A stretch of DNA of 64,000 nt from CAVVNC01 sp963750015 (lineage in GTDB: Bacteria > Desulfobacterota > Syntrophorhabdia > Syntrophorhabdales > WCHB1-27), in contig CAVVPU010000059.1 in NCBI GenBank assembly GCA_963750015.1, positions 1-64,000 of the forward strand. The letters run 5' to 3'. The notes beneath the pieces are model-generated. The model was not told the DNA's origin and did no database searches. It saw only the letters and a program-made list of their open reading frames with translations. Within the stretch, counting starts at the first letter, position 1. Each line of letters begins with the position of its first letter. This document shows positions 6,948-14,621 of the stretch, piece after piece. Position numbers and translations under genes: made by a program.

Positions 6948-8843
6948 TCACCTCCTGTACGTATTTTCTTCCTTTACTCTTTCTGCAAACTCGGAAGGCA
7001 TGACGCCCTTCGTCTCCTCTCCGTCACGACTTCGTACGGAGATCGTTCGACTTTCGACTTCCTTCTTACCAACTATGATCAGGTAGGGGATCTTGCGTAA
7101 CGTCCCTTCCCGTATCTTCAAACCAAGCTTCTCGTTCCTCTCATCTACTTCTACCCGGACATCCCTCTCCCGCAAAATGTCAGCCACCTCGGACGCATAG
7201 GCATCTTGCGCGTCTGTAATAGTAAGGATGAGGACTTGCACAGGAGAAAGCCATACAGGAAATTTGCCCGCATAATGCTCTATAAGGACGCCCATGAATC
7301 TCTCTATCGCACCCAGCACAACCCGATGAAGCATGACGGGCCGTTTTCTCACACCGTCACTGTCCGTGTAATGGAGATCGAAACGCTCGGGCATGGCAAA
7401 ATCGACCTGAATAGTGGCGCACTGCCATCTTCTACCCAGGGCATCCTTCAGCTTTATGTCTATTTTAGGCCCATAAAAGGCCCCGTCTCCTTCATTAATA
7501 TCGTAAGGAATGGACCGGCTGTCGAGGACCTTCTTGAGTATAGCCTCCGCACGATCCCAGTCTTCCAACCGGCCTATATAGTGTTCCGGCCTGGTGCTTA
7601 TCTCAAGCTCGTACTCGAATCCGAAGATTGCCATCACGTCGCGTACGAAGTCAATGATTTTGTTGATTTCACCCTCGACCTGATCGGGCCTCTGAAAAAT
7701 GTGGGCATCGTCCTGAGTAAACTCTCTCACTCTCAGCAGGCCATGAAGCACGCCCGATTTCTCGTGGCGGTCCACGGTACCGAGCTCGAAGTAGCGTAAC
7801 GGTAGATCGCGATAGCTCCTGATCTGTGATTTGTAGACCATTATATGAGCCAGGCAGTTCATGGGCTTCAGCCCGTACTCCACCTCGTCCACTTTGGTCA
7901 TGTACATATTTTCCCGGTAGTTTTCGAAGTGGCCCGACTTCTTCCACATATCGAGCTTGAGAATCTGGGGTCCTTTCACGAACAGATAGCCCCGCTTCAG
8001 GTGCTCCTTTTTCTCAAAATCCTCCAGGATGTGACGAAGGAGGGCACCGTTCGGGTGATAGATGACAAGACCCGCCCCGACTTCGTCGGTAATGCTGAAG
8101 AGGTCCAGTTCCTTGCCGAGCCGCCGATGATCCCTCTTCTTTACTTCTTCAAGGAACTCGACATAGGCTTGGAGCGCATCTTTACTCGGGAACGAGGTAC
8201 CATAGATCCGCGTGAGCATCTTGTTATTCTCGTCCCCCCTCCAATAGGCTCCGGCAAGACTCAGGAGCTTGAAGGCCGGTATCCTTCCCGTGGAAGGGAG
8301 GTGGGGGCCTCTGCAAAAATCGGTAAAACCATCCTGCGTGTAGAGACTCACGGTCGCGTCTTCTACGCCGCTGATGAGTTCGACTTTAAATGACTCACCC
8401 GACTTCTGAAAGAAATCGATTGCTTCCCCTTTGGAGATCATCCGACGGGTAAGAGGAAGATCCTTATCGATGATTTCCTGCATCCGTTTCTCTATGCGCG
8501 GAAGATCCTCCTCGACAAAACCTGGTTCGTAGTCAAAGTCGTAATAGAAACCGGTTTCTATCGCCGGCCCGATGGTGATCTTTGTCTCTGGAAAGAGTTC
8601 TTTTACCGCCTGGGCCATGACGTGTGCCGTGGTGTGGCGAAGGATGACCGTACCCTCAGGGGAATCGATATAAACGGGCTCTACGTCACCTTCTTTCACT
8701 TTGGCAGAAATATCCAGGGTTTGCTCACCCATCTTCACCGCAATTAAGTTCCTGTCACTTACGCCTATCCCTTTTAGAAAATCGGCAAAGGACAGACTCC
8801 CGTCCTCTATCGCATATTCCTTTCCCTGGAACCTTAGGATCAA
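6948..8843 (-). CDS. thrS: Threonine-tRNA ligase
   Basis: 631 residues. Domain order is a TGS domain (1-60), the editing/second additional domain with the HTTAH motif near residue 72, the class II catalytic core from about 260 (KLDMWKKSGHFENYRENMYM; zinc-ligand Cys in LKPMNCLAHIMVYKS), and the C-terminal anticodon-binding domain from about 535 (VWLSPVQVLILTITDAQDAY). The start is TTG at 8841-8843 with GAGGAG 6 nt upstream. It is the first gene of the operon, which has its own promoter and a structured leader, and its last codons supply the infC ribosome binding site. Confidence 0.97.
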   Translation of the reverse strand: MILRFQGKEYAIEDGSLSFADFLKGIGVSDRNLIAVKMGEQTLDISAKVKEGDVEPVYIDSPEGTVILRHTTAHVMAQAVKELFPETKITIGPAIETGFYYDFDYEPGFVEEDLPRIEKRMQEIIDKDLPLTRRMISKGEAIDFFQKSGESFKVELISGVEDATVSLYTQDGFTDFCRGPHLPSTGRIPAFKLLSLAGAYWRGDENNKMLTRIYGTSFPSKDALQAYVEFLEEVKKRDHRRLGKELDLFSITDEVGAGLVIYHPNGALLRHILEDFEKKEHLKRGYLFVKGPQILKLDMWKKSGHFENYRENMYMTKVDEVEYGLKPMNCLAHIMVYKSQIRSYRDLPLRYFELGTVDRHEKSGVLHGLLRVREFTQDDAHIFQRPDQVEGEINKIIDFVRDVMAIFGFEYELEISTRPEHYIGRLEDWDRAEAILKKVLDSRSIPYDINEGDGAFYGPKIDIKLKDALGRRWQCATIQVDFAMPERFDLHYTDSDGVRKRPVMLHRVVLGAIERFMGVLIEHYAGKFPVWLSPVQVLILTITDAQDAYASEVADILRERDVRVEVDERNEKLGLKIREGTLRKIPYLIIVGKKEVESRTISVRSRDGEETKGVMPSEFAERVKEENTYRR

Positions 8844-8866
8844 ACCAAACTCCTCTATAGGAAATC

Positions 8867-8970
8867 AAAAGGCATCAAACGATGCCCCTTTTGGAGAACT
8901 CTTCCGGACCACTAAGTGTATCCCGACGCTCCGCGGACTGGCCATACAACCCCCTGAAGTGTCGATACAC
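8867..8970 (-). promoter_or_regulatory. Structured thrS leader with terminator-like hairpin
   Basis: Between the promoter and the thrS start, the minus-strand RNA can form two helices. The first is 10 bp with a 2-nt bulge (8961-8970 with 8925-8927 and 8916-8922) around a 33-nt loop. The second is a hairpin at 8867-8892, GGCATC-GTTT-GATGCC, flanked by AAAA and followed by TTTTGATTT, just ahead of the thrS Shine-Dalgarno. It has no T-box sequence. Attenuation or translational control of thrS is inference. Confidence 0.5.
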
Positions 8971-8979
8971 TATTCACGT

Positions 8980-9009
8980 ATTTTACTGTTTTTCTTGTAG
9001 TGTTGTCAA
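8980..9009 (-). promoter_or_regulatory. Sigma70-type promoter of the thrS operon
   Basis: On the minus strand, TTGACA (9004-9009), an 18-bp spacer and TAAAAT (8980-8985). It lies 33 nt beyond the fur stop and about 130 nt before thrS, so it would drive the whole thrS-to-lipoprotein operon. Confidence 0.75.
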
Positions 9010-9041
9010 TTGCAAAGTAGCCGGTTGGGCGCGCTGAAGAC

Positions 9042-9476
9042 CTATGAGCATTCGCTCTCACACTCCCTGCAGTACCCCATGATCTCGAGAGTGTGACGAA
9101 CGCCTTTGAATCCTTCACGCTGGCAAATCTCTTCCTGCAACATTTCCAGGGTGGGCGAATAGATCTCTATCGTCTTTCCGCACGCGAGGCAGATCAAATG
9201 ATCGTGGTGGGCCTTACCCATTACTTTCTCGTAGTGTGCGTGTTTTTCGGTTTTCTCCACCTCGGTAATGACGCCATTATCCACGAGGATAGGAATTGTC
9301 CGGTATACGGACGCCCTTGAAACTTTCGACCCTCTCGCCCTCAAATGCTCGTAAAGAGTTTGGGGGTTAAAGTGGCCTTCGGTTTCGTCGATGGCTCTCA
9401 CGATCTCCGCTCTTTCTCTTGTCAGTCTTCGGCCCTCGAGGAGCAGCTTTTTTGCCGCCTTTTTCGTCGCCCCCAT
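9042..9476 (-). CDS. Fur-family transcriptional regulator
   Basis: 144 residues, the usual Fur/PerR size. The N-terminal winged helix (about 15-85) contains the family signature RASVYRTIPILVDNGVITEV. The C-terminal dimerisation domain has a His-rich metal site (HAHYEKVMGKAHHDHLIC) and a structural zinc site with CLAC and a final CRECESEC. The divergent neighbour is the ferrous-iron transporter feoAB, which supports an iron-responsive role over peroxide or zinc sensing, but the sequence alone does not exclude PerR. A near-perfect 9-1-9 palindrome overlaps its own promoter, suggesting autoregulation. Confidence 0.9.
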   Translation of the reverse strand: MGATKKAAKKLLLEGRRLTRERAEIVRAIDETEGHFNPQTLYEHLRARGSKVSRASVYRTIPILVDNGVITEVEKTEKHAHYEKVMGKAHHDHLICLACGKTIEIYSPTLEMLQEEICQREGFKGVRHTLEIMGYCRECESECS

Positions 9477-9527
9477 GATTCCTCTCCTTCAGACCCTGTT
9501 ATGCTGTTCGGGATGTGGGATGCACAA

Positions 9528-9556
9528 ATCCTACAATGAAAACAGACTATTTTCAA
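9528..9556 (-). promoter_or_regulatory. fur promoter with 9-1-9 palindromic operator
   Basis: On the minus strand, TTGAAA (9551-9556), a 17-bp spacer and TAGGAT (9528-9533). The spacer and -35 element are covered by TGAAAACAGACTATTTTCA (9537-9555), whose 9-base arms match at 8 positions around one central base, the geometry expected of a Fur-family site. Autorepression is inference. Confidence 0.5.
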
Positions 9557-9593
9557 GATAATGCGAACCCTTCTCATTTACTCCATTTTTGTG

Positions 9594-9640
9594 TTGACGA
9601 TCACCAGGAGAAGTCGTAGACTAATTGAGACAATGTCTCA
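9594..9640 (+). promoter_or_regulatory. feoAB promoter with 7-1-7 operator on the start point
   Basis: TTGACG (9594-9599), a 17-bp spacer and TAGACT (9617-9622). The perfect inverted repeat TGAGACA-A-TGTCTCA (9626-9640) lies where transcription should begin. The 7-1-7 geometry is that of Fur-family operators, although the half-site differs from the classical TGATAAT. The rest of the 327-bp fur-feoAB gap holds nothing else I can identify. Confidence 0.55.
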
Positions 9641-9803
9641 TATCATGTGGTCTTAGTCGAGGGTGATCTACTTCTTCATATCCTCAGTTGGCCGCCGGCA
9701 CATTACGAATCATGGACATCGTAGAGCAGGTGCGACTCAGTCGCATGAAGCGGCAGACGTTCAGGTGGAAGAAATTCAAAGGTTAAAAAGAGGCTTTCTA
9801 TAA

Positions 9804-12035
9804 ATGACAAGGATATCAGGAGTTACAGTAGTCTCTCTAAAAGAGGGCGAAGAGGCGGTCGTCCGATCTATTGTCGGCAAGGAAAGCCTCACGAGCAGGC
9901 TCGCGGCGATGGGCATCGTTTCCGGCGCCACCATTAAGATGCTGAGAAACGGGACCGGTCCTGTGATTCTGCTCGCATCCGATACCAGGCTCGCCTTGGG
10001 AAGGCTCGAGGCATCCCGCGTACTTGTTTCCAAAATAGCCCCCGAGGCCGAGAAAAGCCGGATGCTGATCGCCCTTGCAGGACAGCCTAATGTTGGAAAG
10101 TCGACGGTATTCAACATACTGACCGGCCTGTCGCAGCATGTGGGCAACTGGCCCGGAAAGACCGTTGAAAAGAAGGAAGGAGTCCATGTAGCGGATGGCG
10201 TCGAGATGCGTATCGTGGATCTCCCCGGTACATATAGCCTTACCGCGTTTTCTGAAGAGGAGAGGGCGGCCCGGGAATTTGTGATCCAGGAGAAACCTGA
10301 TGTTATCCTGTTGGTAGTAAATGCGTCGGCTCTTGAGAGGAGCCTTTATCTGCTTTCGGAGCTTCTCCTCCTGAATGCCCCCATAGTCGTTGCGGTTAAT
10401 ATGGTCGACGTGGCAGAAAACCAAGGCATACATGTGGACGTCGCAGCCCTTCAGCGGTCTCTCGGCTTGCCGGTTGTCTCGATCATTGCCACCAAGAACC
10501 GTGGAATCAAGGACCTCGTCCCTTTGATAATAGATGCTGCCAGACACAAGATCGACTACCACCCCCGTCTGCCCGAGGTTTCTGAGGACCACACGGCGAT
10601 TTACACGCGGCTGCTCAACGTGGTACGAGACCACGTTCCGCCGCTTTATACCGATCGATGGGTGGCGACAAAGCTGATGGAAGGTGACCCGGAGATTTCA
10701 TCGATCCTTCAGAGTCTACTTCCCGATGAAGGGTGGAATGAAATCCGAACGCTCCTGAGCGAACACGAGGACGCCCTCAGGGCAGTGGTCGGCGGCAGGT
10801 ACGACTGGATAGAAAATGTGACCAGGATTGCGGTCTCGAGGTTCAAGAGGGGTCAGGTACTCATGACCGACCGGATCGACCATCTCCTTACCCGACCCAT
10901 CATCGGTATTCCCGTATTGCTCGGTATCCTTGCCCTCGTCTTCGTCCTTACCTACAAAGTCGGTTTTCCGGTTCAGAAAGGATTAGAGCACGTGATGGCC
11001 CTCTTCGGCGGAGTGGTACAAACCTACGGCGCCGGAGCCCCTTCATGGCTTATCGCGTTGATGGTCAATGGTATAATCGGAGGGGCGGGCTCGGTGCTCA
11101 CTTTTCTGCCCATATTGCTCATATTTTTCACCTGCCTCACATTTCTCGAGGACGTGGGCTATATGGCACGGGCCGCTTTCGTCATGGACCGGTTCATGCA
11201 TGTCGTGGGACTTCACGGTAAGAGCTTTCTGCCCTTGTGCCTGGGCTTCGGCTGTAATGTTCCCTCTGTTATGGGGGCCCGCATCATAGAGTCGAAGAAG
11301 GCTCGTCTTCTCACCATATTCCTGTCCCCTTTCGTTCCATGCACGGCCCGTCTCGCCGTGCTCGCCTTCGTATGCGCCGCCGTTTTCGGTACCTCTGCAT
11401 CGCTCGTTTCGTGGGCTTTATTGACGACCAACATTATGGTGCTTGGCATTACGGGCATGATCATCGGAAGGGTATTCATGAAGGGTGAACCGATGCCCTT
11501 TATCATGGAGCTCCCCCTCTACCATAAACCGGACCCGAGAACGATCGCTATCGTGGTATGGAGCCGGACGCTTGCTTTCGTAAAGAGGGCAGGCACCGTG
11601 ATACTTGGCGCCTCGGTGGTCATCTGGCTCTTTTCCAACATTCCCGGGGGAAGGATCGATACAAGTATTCTTGCGTGGATAGGGAGGCTGATCGAACCTA
11701 TAGGCCGTCCAATGGGACTGGGTTGGCGGGAGATGGTGGCACTGGTTTCCAGTCTCGTCGCAAAGGAGAACTCGGTCGCAACTCTTGCGGTCCTCTATGG
11801 AGTAGGCCAGGAAGGCTTGAGAGAGGTTCTGCCCCAGGCCATGGGGCAGGCATCGGCCTTGGCTTTTCTGGTGGTATTGATGCTCTTCGTTCCTTGCGCC
11901 GCAACGGTCGCCGTGATGAAACAGGAAATGGGAAACTGGAAATGGTTCATCTCGTCCCTGATCTTCACAGTTGCGGTCTCTTTTCTATCGGGCATGGCTG
12001 CCTATCACGTGGCCTTGGCGATGGGAATGAAGTAG
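9804..12035 (+). CDS. feoB: Ferrous iron transporter, FeoA-FeoB fusion
   Basis: 743 residues. Residues 1 to about 78 are a FeoA-like SH3 domain (SLKEGEEAVVRSIVGKESLT, SRLAAMGIVSGATIKML). The FeoB part follows: a GTPase domain with G1 GQPNVGKST at 93-101, G3 DLPGTYSL and G4 NMVD, a helical insertion domain, then a polytopic membrane domain beginning near residue 370 with two Gate motifs (conserved Cys in LCLGFGCNVPSVMG and FVPCTARLA). It imports Fe(II) across the inner membrane. The fused arrangement occurs in several anaerobic lineages. No feoC is adjacent. The Shine-Dalgarno (AGAGG) is weak. Confidence 0.95.
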   Translation: MTRISGVTVVSLKEGEEAVVRSIVGKESLTSRLAAMGIVSGATIKMLRNGTGPVILLASDTRLALGRLEASRVLVSKIAPEAEKSRMLIALAGQPNVGKSTVFNILTGLSQHVGNWPGKTVEKKEGVHVADGVEMRIVDLPGTYSLTAFSEEERAAREFVIQEKPDVILLVVNASALERSLYLLSELLLLNAPIVVAVNMVDVAENQGIHVDVAALQRSLGLPVVSIIATKNRGIKDLVPLIIDAARHKIDYHPRLPEVSEDHTAIYTRLLNVVRDHVPPLYTDRWVATKLMEGDPEISSILQSLLPDEGWNEIRTLLSEHEDALRAVVGGRYDWIENVTRIAVSRFKRGQVLMTDRIDHLLTRPIIGIPVLLGILALVFVLTYKVGFPVQKGLEHVMALFGGVVQTYGAGAPSWLIALMVNGIIGGAGSVLTFLPILLIFFTCLTFLEDVGYMARAAFVMDRFMHVVGLHGKSFLPLCLGFGCNVPSVMGARIIESKKARLLTIFLSPFVPCTARLAVLAFVCAAVFGTSASLVSWALLTTNIMVLGITGMIIGRVFMKGEPMPFIMELPLYHKPDPRTIAIVVWSRTLAFVKRAGTVILGASVVIWLFSNIPGGRIDTSILAWIGRLIEPIGRPMGLGWREMVALVSSLVAKENSVATLAVLYGVGQEGLREVLPQAMGQASALAFLVVLMLFVPCAATVAVMKQEMGNWKWFISSLIFTVAVSFLSGMAAYHVALAMGMK

Positions 12036-12111
12036 GTCCCTGCGGTCGGCGATTGCCGAAAGCCGTTGTTGCCATCCTCGACCTAATGACATATAATCCG
12101 GAAATATCGAT

Positions 12112-12549
12112 ATGGCCAAGCCGACGACACCACTTTTGGCAGTAGATATCATTATCGAACACGGGAAGGGGATAGTTCTCATAGAACGAAAGAACGAGCC
12201 CCATGGTTGGGCTCTCCCAGGTGGCTTCGTGGACGTAGGGGAGTCTCTCGAGGCAGCGGCCGTGAGAGAGGCCCGAGAGGAGACGTCTCTCGACGTGGGG
12301 CTGAGAGAGCTGTTCTACGTTTACGGCAACCCCTTAAGAGACCGGAGGGGTCATACGGTCAGCGTCGTGTATATAGGAAAAGGGGCCGGAACCCTCAAAG
12401 CGGCCGATGACGCCAAGAACGCCGGAATTTTTGCCTACGACGATTTGCCCGATCCCCTCGCCTTTGACCACAAAAGGATTATTGACGAATACTTTGTCTT
12501 CACCCGGACAGGCAAGCGACCTTTTCCCGATATCGACCTTCCCCGATAA
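12112..12549 (+). CDS. Nudix hydrolase
   Basis: 145 residues. The complete Nudix box is present, starting at GGFVDVGES and continuing EAAAVREAREETSLDV (about residues 38-62), with the REAREE metal-binding core. Size and the N-terminal LLAVDIIIEHGKGIVLIERK resemble ADP-ribose pyrophosphatase-like enzymes, but the substrate cannot be read from sequence. It is convergent with ilvB, with only 6 nt between stops, and 76 nt after feoAB, so it may be transcribed from the feoAB promoter or its own. Confidence 0.9.
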   Translation: MAKPTTPLLAVDIIIEHGKGIVLIERKNEPHGWALPGGFVDVGESLEAAAVREAREETSLDVGLRELFYVYGNPLRDRRGHTVSVVYIGKGAGTLKAADDAKNAGIFAYDDLPDPLAFDHKRIIDEYFVFTRTGKRPFPDIDLPR

Positions 12550-12555
12550 GGATTG

Positions 12556-14223
12556 TTAGTGCTCTATGCCTATCATTTCCCTGTTCGCGGCGCCGGGGGG
12601 CACTATAGGAAGCACATTCTCCAGATGGTGGATAGGTACGTCGACGAGGGAAGGTCCCGGCTCCGAGAGGGCCCTTGAAAGGGTCTCCTTTACCTGCCGG
12701 CTGAGGTCTGTTCGATAGCCTGAAATGCCGAATTGCTTTGCTATGGCAGCAAAATCGAGATTCAAATCGAACCTGGAAGCGATATAATTCCCCTCGTAGA
12801 ACATCTCCTGTTGCTGCCTGACAAGACCGAGGTGACCGTTATTAATAACGATGACCGTCACAGGAAGGTTAAGCTCGGCGAGCGTCGCAAGCTCCTGGAT
12901 ATTCATTTGAAGAGAACCGTCGCCACTCACACAAAGAACACGATGGCCGGGGTGGGCGAGGGCAGCCCCTATGGCAGCAGGGAGACCGAAGCCCATGGTT
13001 CCAAGCCCGCCGGAAGTGAGGAGCGTTCGGGGTCTGGTGAAGGAATATGCCTGGGCGACCCACATCTGATGTTGACCCACGTCAGTGCAGACGATGGTGC
13101 CGGGCGGGACCAAGGACTGGGCAATCCTGATCACCTCCATCGGATGCAACTCACCGTTTCTTATAAAGGAACCTAAAGGGAAAACCGACTTGAGGTTAGC
13201 CACCCTTCCGAGCCACCTCGGCCTGCTGTCAGGCTCCACGAAAGGGAGCATTTCCTCTATGACCCGGCCCACGTCTCCCACTATCGAAAGATCAGCTCTT
13301 CTGATCTTGTGAATCTCAGCCTCGTCGATGTCGACGTGGACTATCGAGGCGTGGGGACAAAAATCCTTTACCCGTCCCACAGCCCGATCGTCGAAGCGTG
13401 CTCCCAGCACGAGGAGCAGATCCGCCTCTTCGAGTGCCAAATTCGTCGACGGAGCACCGTGCATCCCGAGCATACCCAGATAAAGAGGGTCTTCAGGGGG
13501 GAAGCAGCCAAGACCCATCAAGGTGAGGGCTGTTGGCACGCCATTCTTCCGGGCCAGTTCTGCCAGAAGATCACCACAGCCTGACGCCACCACACCTCCG
13601 CCGGCGTAAATTATGGGCTTCTTCGACCGATTAAGCATCTCTGCGGCTTTCTTCGCCAATTCGACGTCGACAGGCGGTGCAGGCTCGGGGTGGGAGGGTT
13701 CCGGCCATTGCCTTACCTCGATCTCTTCAAGCTGGACGTCTTTGGGAACGTCGACCACCACGGGACCCGGGCGTCCGGATAGGGCTATTCTGAAGGCGCG
13801 GGGCACCACAGTGAGGAGGTCCCGGGCACTTTTCACCAGGAAGTTGTGCTTCGTGATGGGCAGGGTCATACCGTATGTATCGACTTCCTGAAAGGCATCG
13901 GTGCCGATCATGGAGGTGGGAACCTGACCCGTGAAAGCAACAATCGGTATCGAATCGAGCTTGGCGTCGGCCAGTGCAGTGACCAGGTTCGTGACCCCGG
14001 GGCCTGACGTGGCGAAACAGACGGCCGCTTTCCCCGTTGACCGGGCCATTCCATGGGCAATAAAACCGGCCCCCTGTTCGTGGCGCGCAAGGATATGACG
14101 TATGGTACTCGCATAGAGGGCGTGATACAGGGGCAGGTTAGCTCCTCCAGGGATCCCGCTCACCATAGTGATACCCTCGCGCTCCAGCAACCTGATGATG
14201 ATTTCCGCTCCATTATGTCGCAT
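12556..14223 (-). CDS. ilvB: Acetolactate synthase large subunit
   Basis: 555 residues, the family length. It is a thiamine diphosphate enzyme that condenses pyruvate with pyruvate or 2-ketobutyrate, the first common step to valine, leucine and isoleucine. The N-terminal Pyr domain carries the catalytic Glu (ILARHEQGAGFIAHGMAR) and a central FAD/DHS domain follows (IYAGGGVVASG). The C-terminal PP domain has the GDGSLQMNIQELATL...NN motif for Mg-ThDP. The ATG at 14221-14223 is preferred over an upstream GTG because GAGGTGA precedes it at proper distance. No small regulatory subunit gene (ilvN) or ilvC adjoins it. The leader upstream forms an attenuator, which supports a biosynthetic role. Confidence 0.93.
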   Translation of the reverse strand: MRHNGAEIIIRLLEREGITMVSGIPGGANLPLYHALYASTIRHILARHEQGAGFIAHGMARSTGKAAVCFATSGPGVTNLVTALADAKLDSIPIVAFTGQVPTSMIGTDAFQEVDTYGMTLPITKHNFLVKSARDLLTVVPRAFRIALSGRPGPVVVDVPKDVQLEEIEVRQWPEPSHPEPAPPVDVELAKKAAEMLNRSKKPIIYAGGGVVASGCGDLLAELARKNGVPTALTLMGLGCFPPEDPLYLGMLGMHGAPSTNLALEEADLLLVLGARFDDRAVGRVKDFCPHASIVHVDIDEAEIHKIRRADLSIVGDVGRVIEEMLPFVEPDSRPRWLGRVANLKSVFPLGSFIRNGELHPMEVIRIAQSLVPPGTIVCTDVGQHQMWVAQAYSFTRPRTLLTSGGLGTMGFGLPAAIGAALAHPGHRVLCVSGDGSLQMNIQELATLAELNLPVTVIVINNGHLGLVRQQQEMFYEGNYIASRFDLNLDFAAIAKQFGISGYRTDLSRQVKETLSRALSEPGPSLVDVPIHHLENVLPIVPPGAANREMIGIEH

Positions 14224-14270
14224 CCCTATCACCTCACGTTTGAATTAAGCGCCGTGCCCCGGCGCACCAT

Positions 14271-14308
14271 AAAAAAGGGCCCCTGCCGGTTTGCACCGGC
14301 AGGGGCCC
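14271..14308 (-). terminator. Attenuator terminator in the ilvB leader
   Basis: A perfect 14-bp GC-rich stem (14277-14290 with 14295-14308, 4-nt loop) followed on the minus strand by six U residues (14271-14276). It lies between the leader peptide stop and the ilvB start, downstream of the only good promoter. Part of it (14286-14297) can instead pair with 14336-14347 over 12 positions including one G-U, forming an antiterminator. A small secondary hairpin (14249-14254 with 14260-14265) lies closer to the ilvB start. Confidence 0.85.
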
Positions 14309-14328
14309 GAGTCAAGCGATCTCAAGGC

Positions 14329-14439
14329 CTAGAACGGCGCAAACCGGTCAATATTACATACAAGAACCGCTACAAGACCGGACAAAGCCGAAGGGCCTGA
14401 CAAGTCAAAATTCAATTTAGGGAAACACAAAATATCCAT
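14329..14439 (-). CDS. Branched-chain amino acid leader peptide of ilvB
   Basis: A 36-codon frame beginning ATG at 14437-14439 and ending TAG at 14329-14331. It encodes MDILCFPKLNFDLSG, then PSALSGLVAVLVCNI and DRFAPF. Eleven of 36 residues are Leu, Val or Ile, and seven of the twelve in LSGLVAVLVCNI, immediately before the codons that form the antiterminator arm. The ATG is 7 nt after the -10 element, so the mRNA may begin at the start codon itself; no Shine-Dalgarno is possible. Ribosome stalling at these codons would free the antiterminator. Translation is inferred, not shown. Confidence 0.7.
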   Translation of the reverse strand: MDILCFPKLNFDLSGPSALSGLVAVLVCNIDRFAPF

Positions 14440-14446
14440 GGTCTAT

Positions 14447-14475
14447 ATTGTATACAAGGCACGGCTGACTGTCAA
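14447..14475 (-). promoter_or_regulatory. Promoter of the ilvB leader transcript
   Basis: On the minus strand, consensus TTGACA (14470-14475), a 17-bp spacer and TACAAT (14447-14452). This is the closest match to the sigma70 consensus in the window and is placed exactly where an attenuator-controlled leader would begin. Confidence 0.85.
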
Positions 14476-14536
14476 GGCAAAACAGAAAACAAGACCTTTC
14501 TCATTGCACCGGTTCTGAAACCTTGCACCTCATGCG

Positions 14537-14565
14537 TTGCAGTCTCCTTTTGACGGTGCTATAAC
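14537..14565 (+). promoter_or_regulatory. Candidate promoter of the HNH gene
   Basis: TTGCAG (14537-14542), a 17-bp spacer and TATAAC (14560-14565), about 55 nt before the HNH start. The -35 is imperfect. Confidence 0.4.
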
Positions 14566-14621
14566 TACTGTCAAGCTTTAGGGCGCTGGAACACGCGCGT
14601 ATAACTTACAGGTGGTGCATC

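Noticed and set aside
8844..8980. T-box riboswitch for thrS
   Set aside because: The T-box core sequence and specifier arrangement are absent, and T-boxes are uncommon in this group.
14271..14308. Ordinary terminator of an upstream minus-strand gene
   Set aside because: No minus-strand gene lies upstream; the hairpin is inside the ilvB leader, downstream of a consensus promoter, and overlaps an antiterminator, so attenuation is the better reading.
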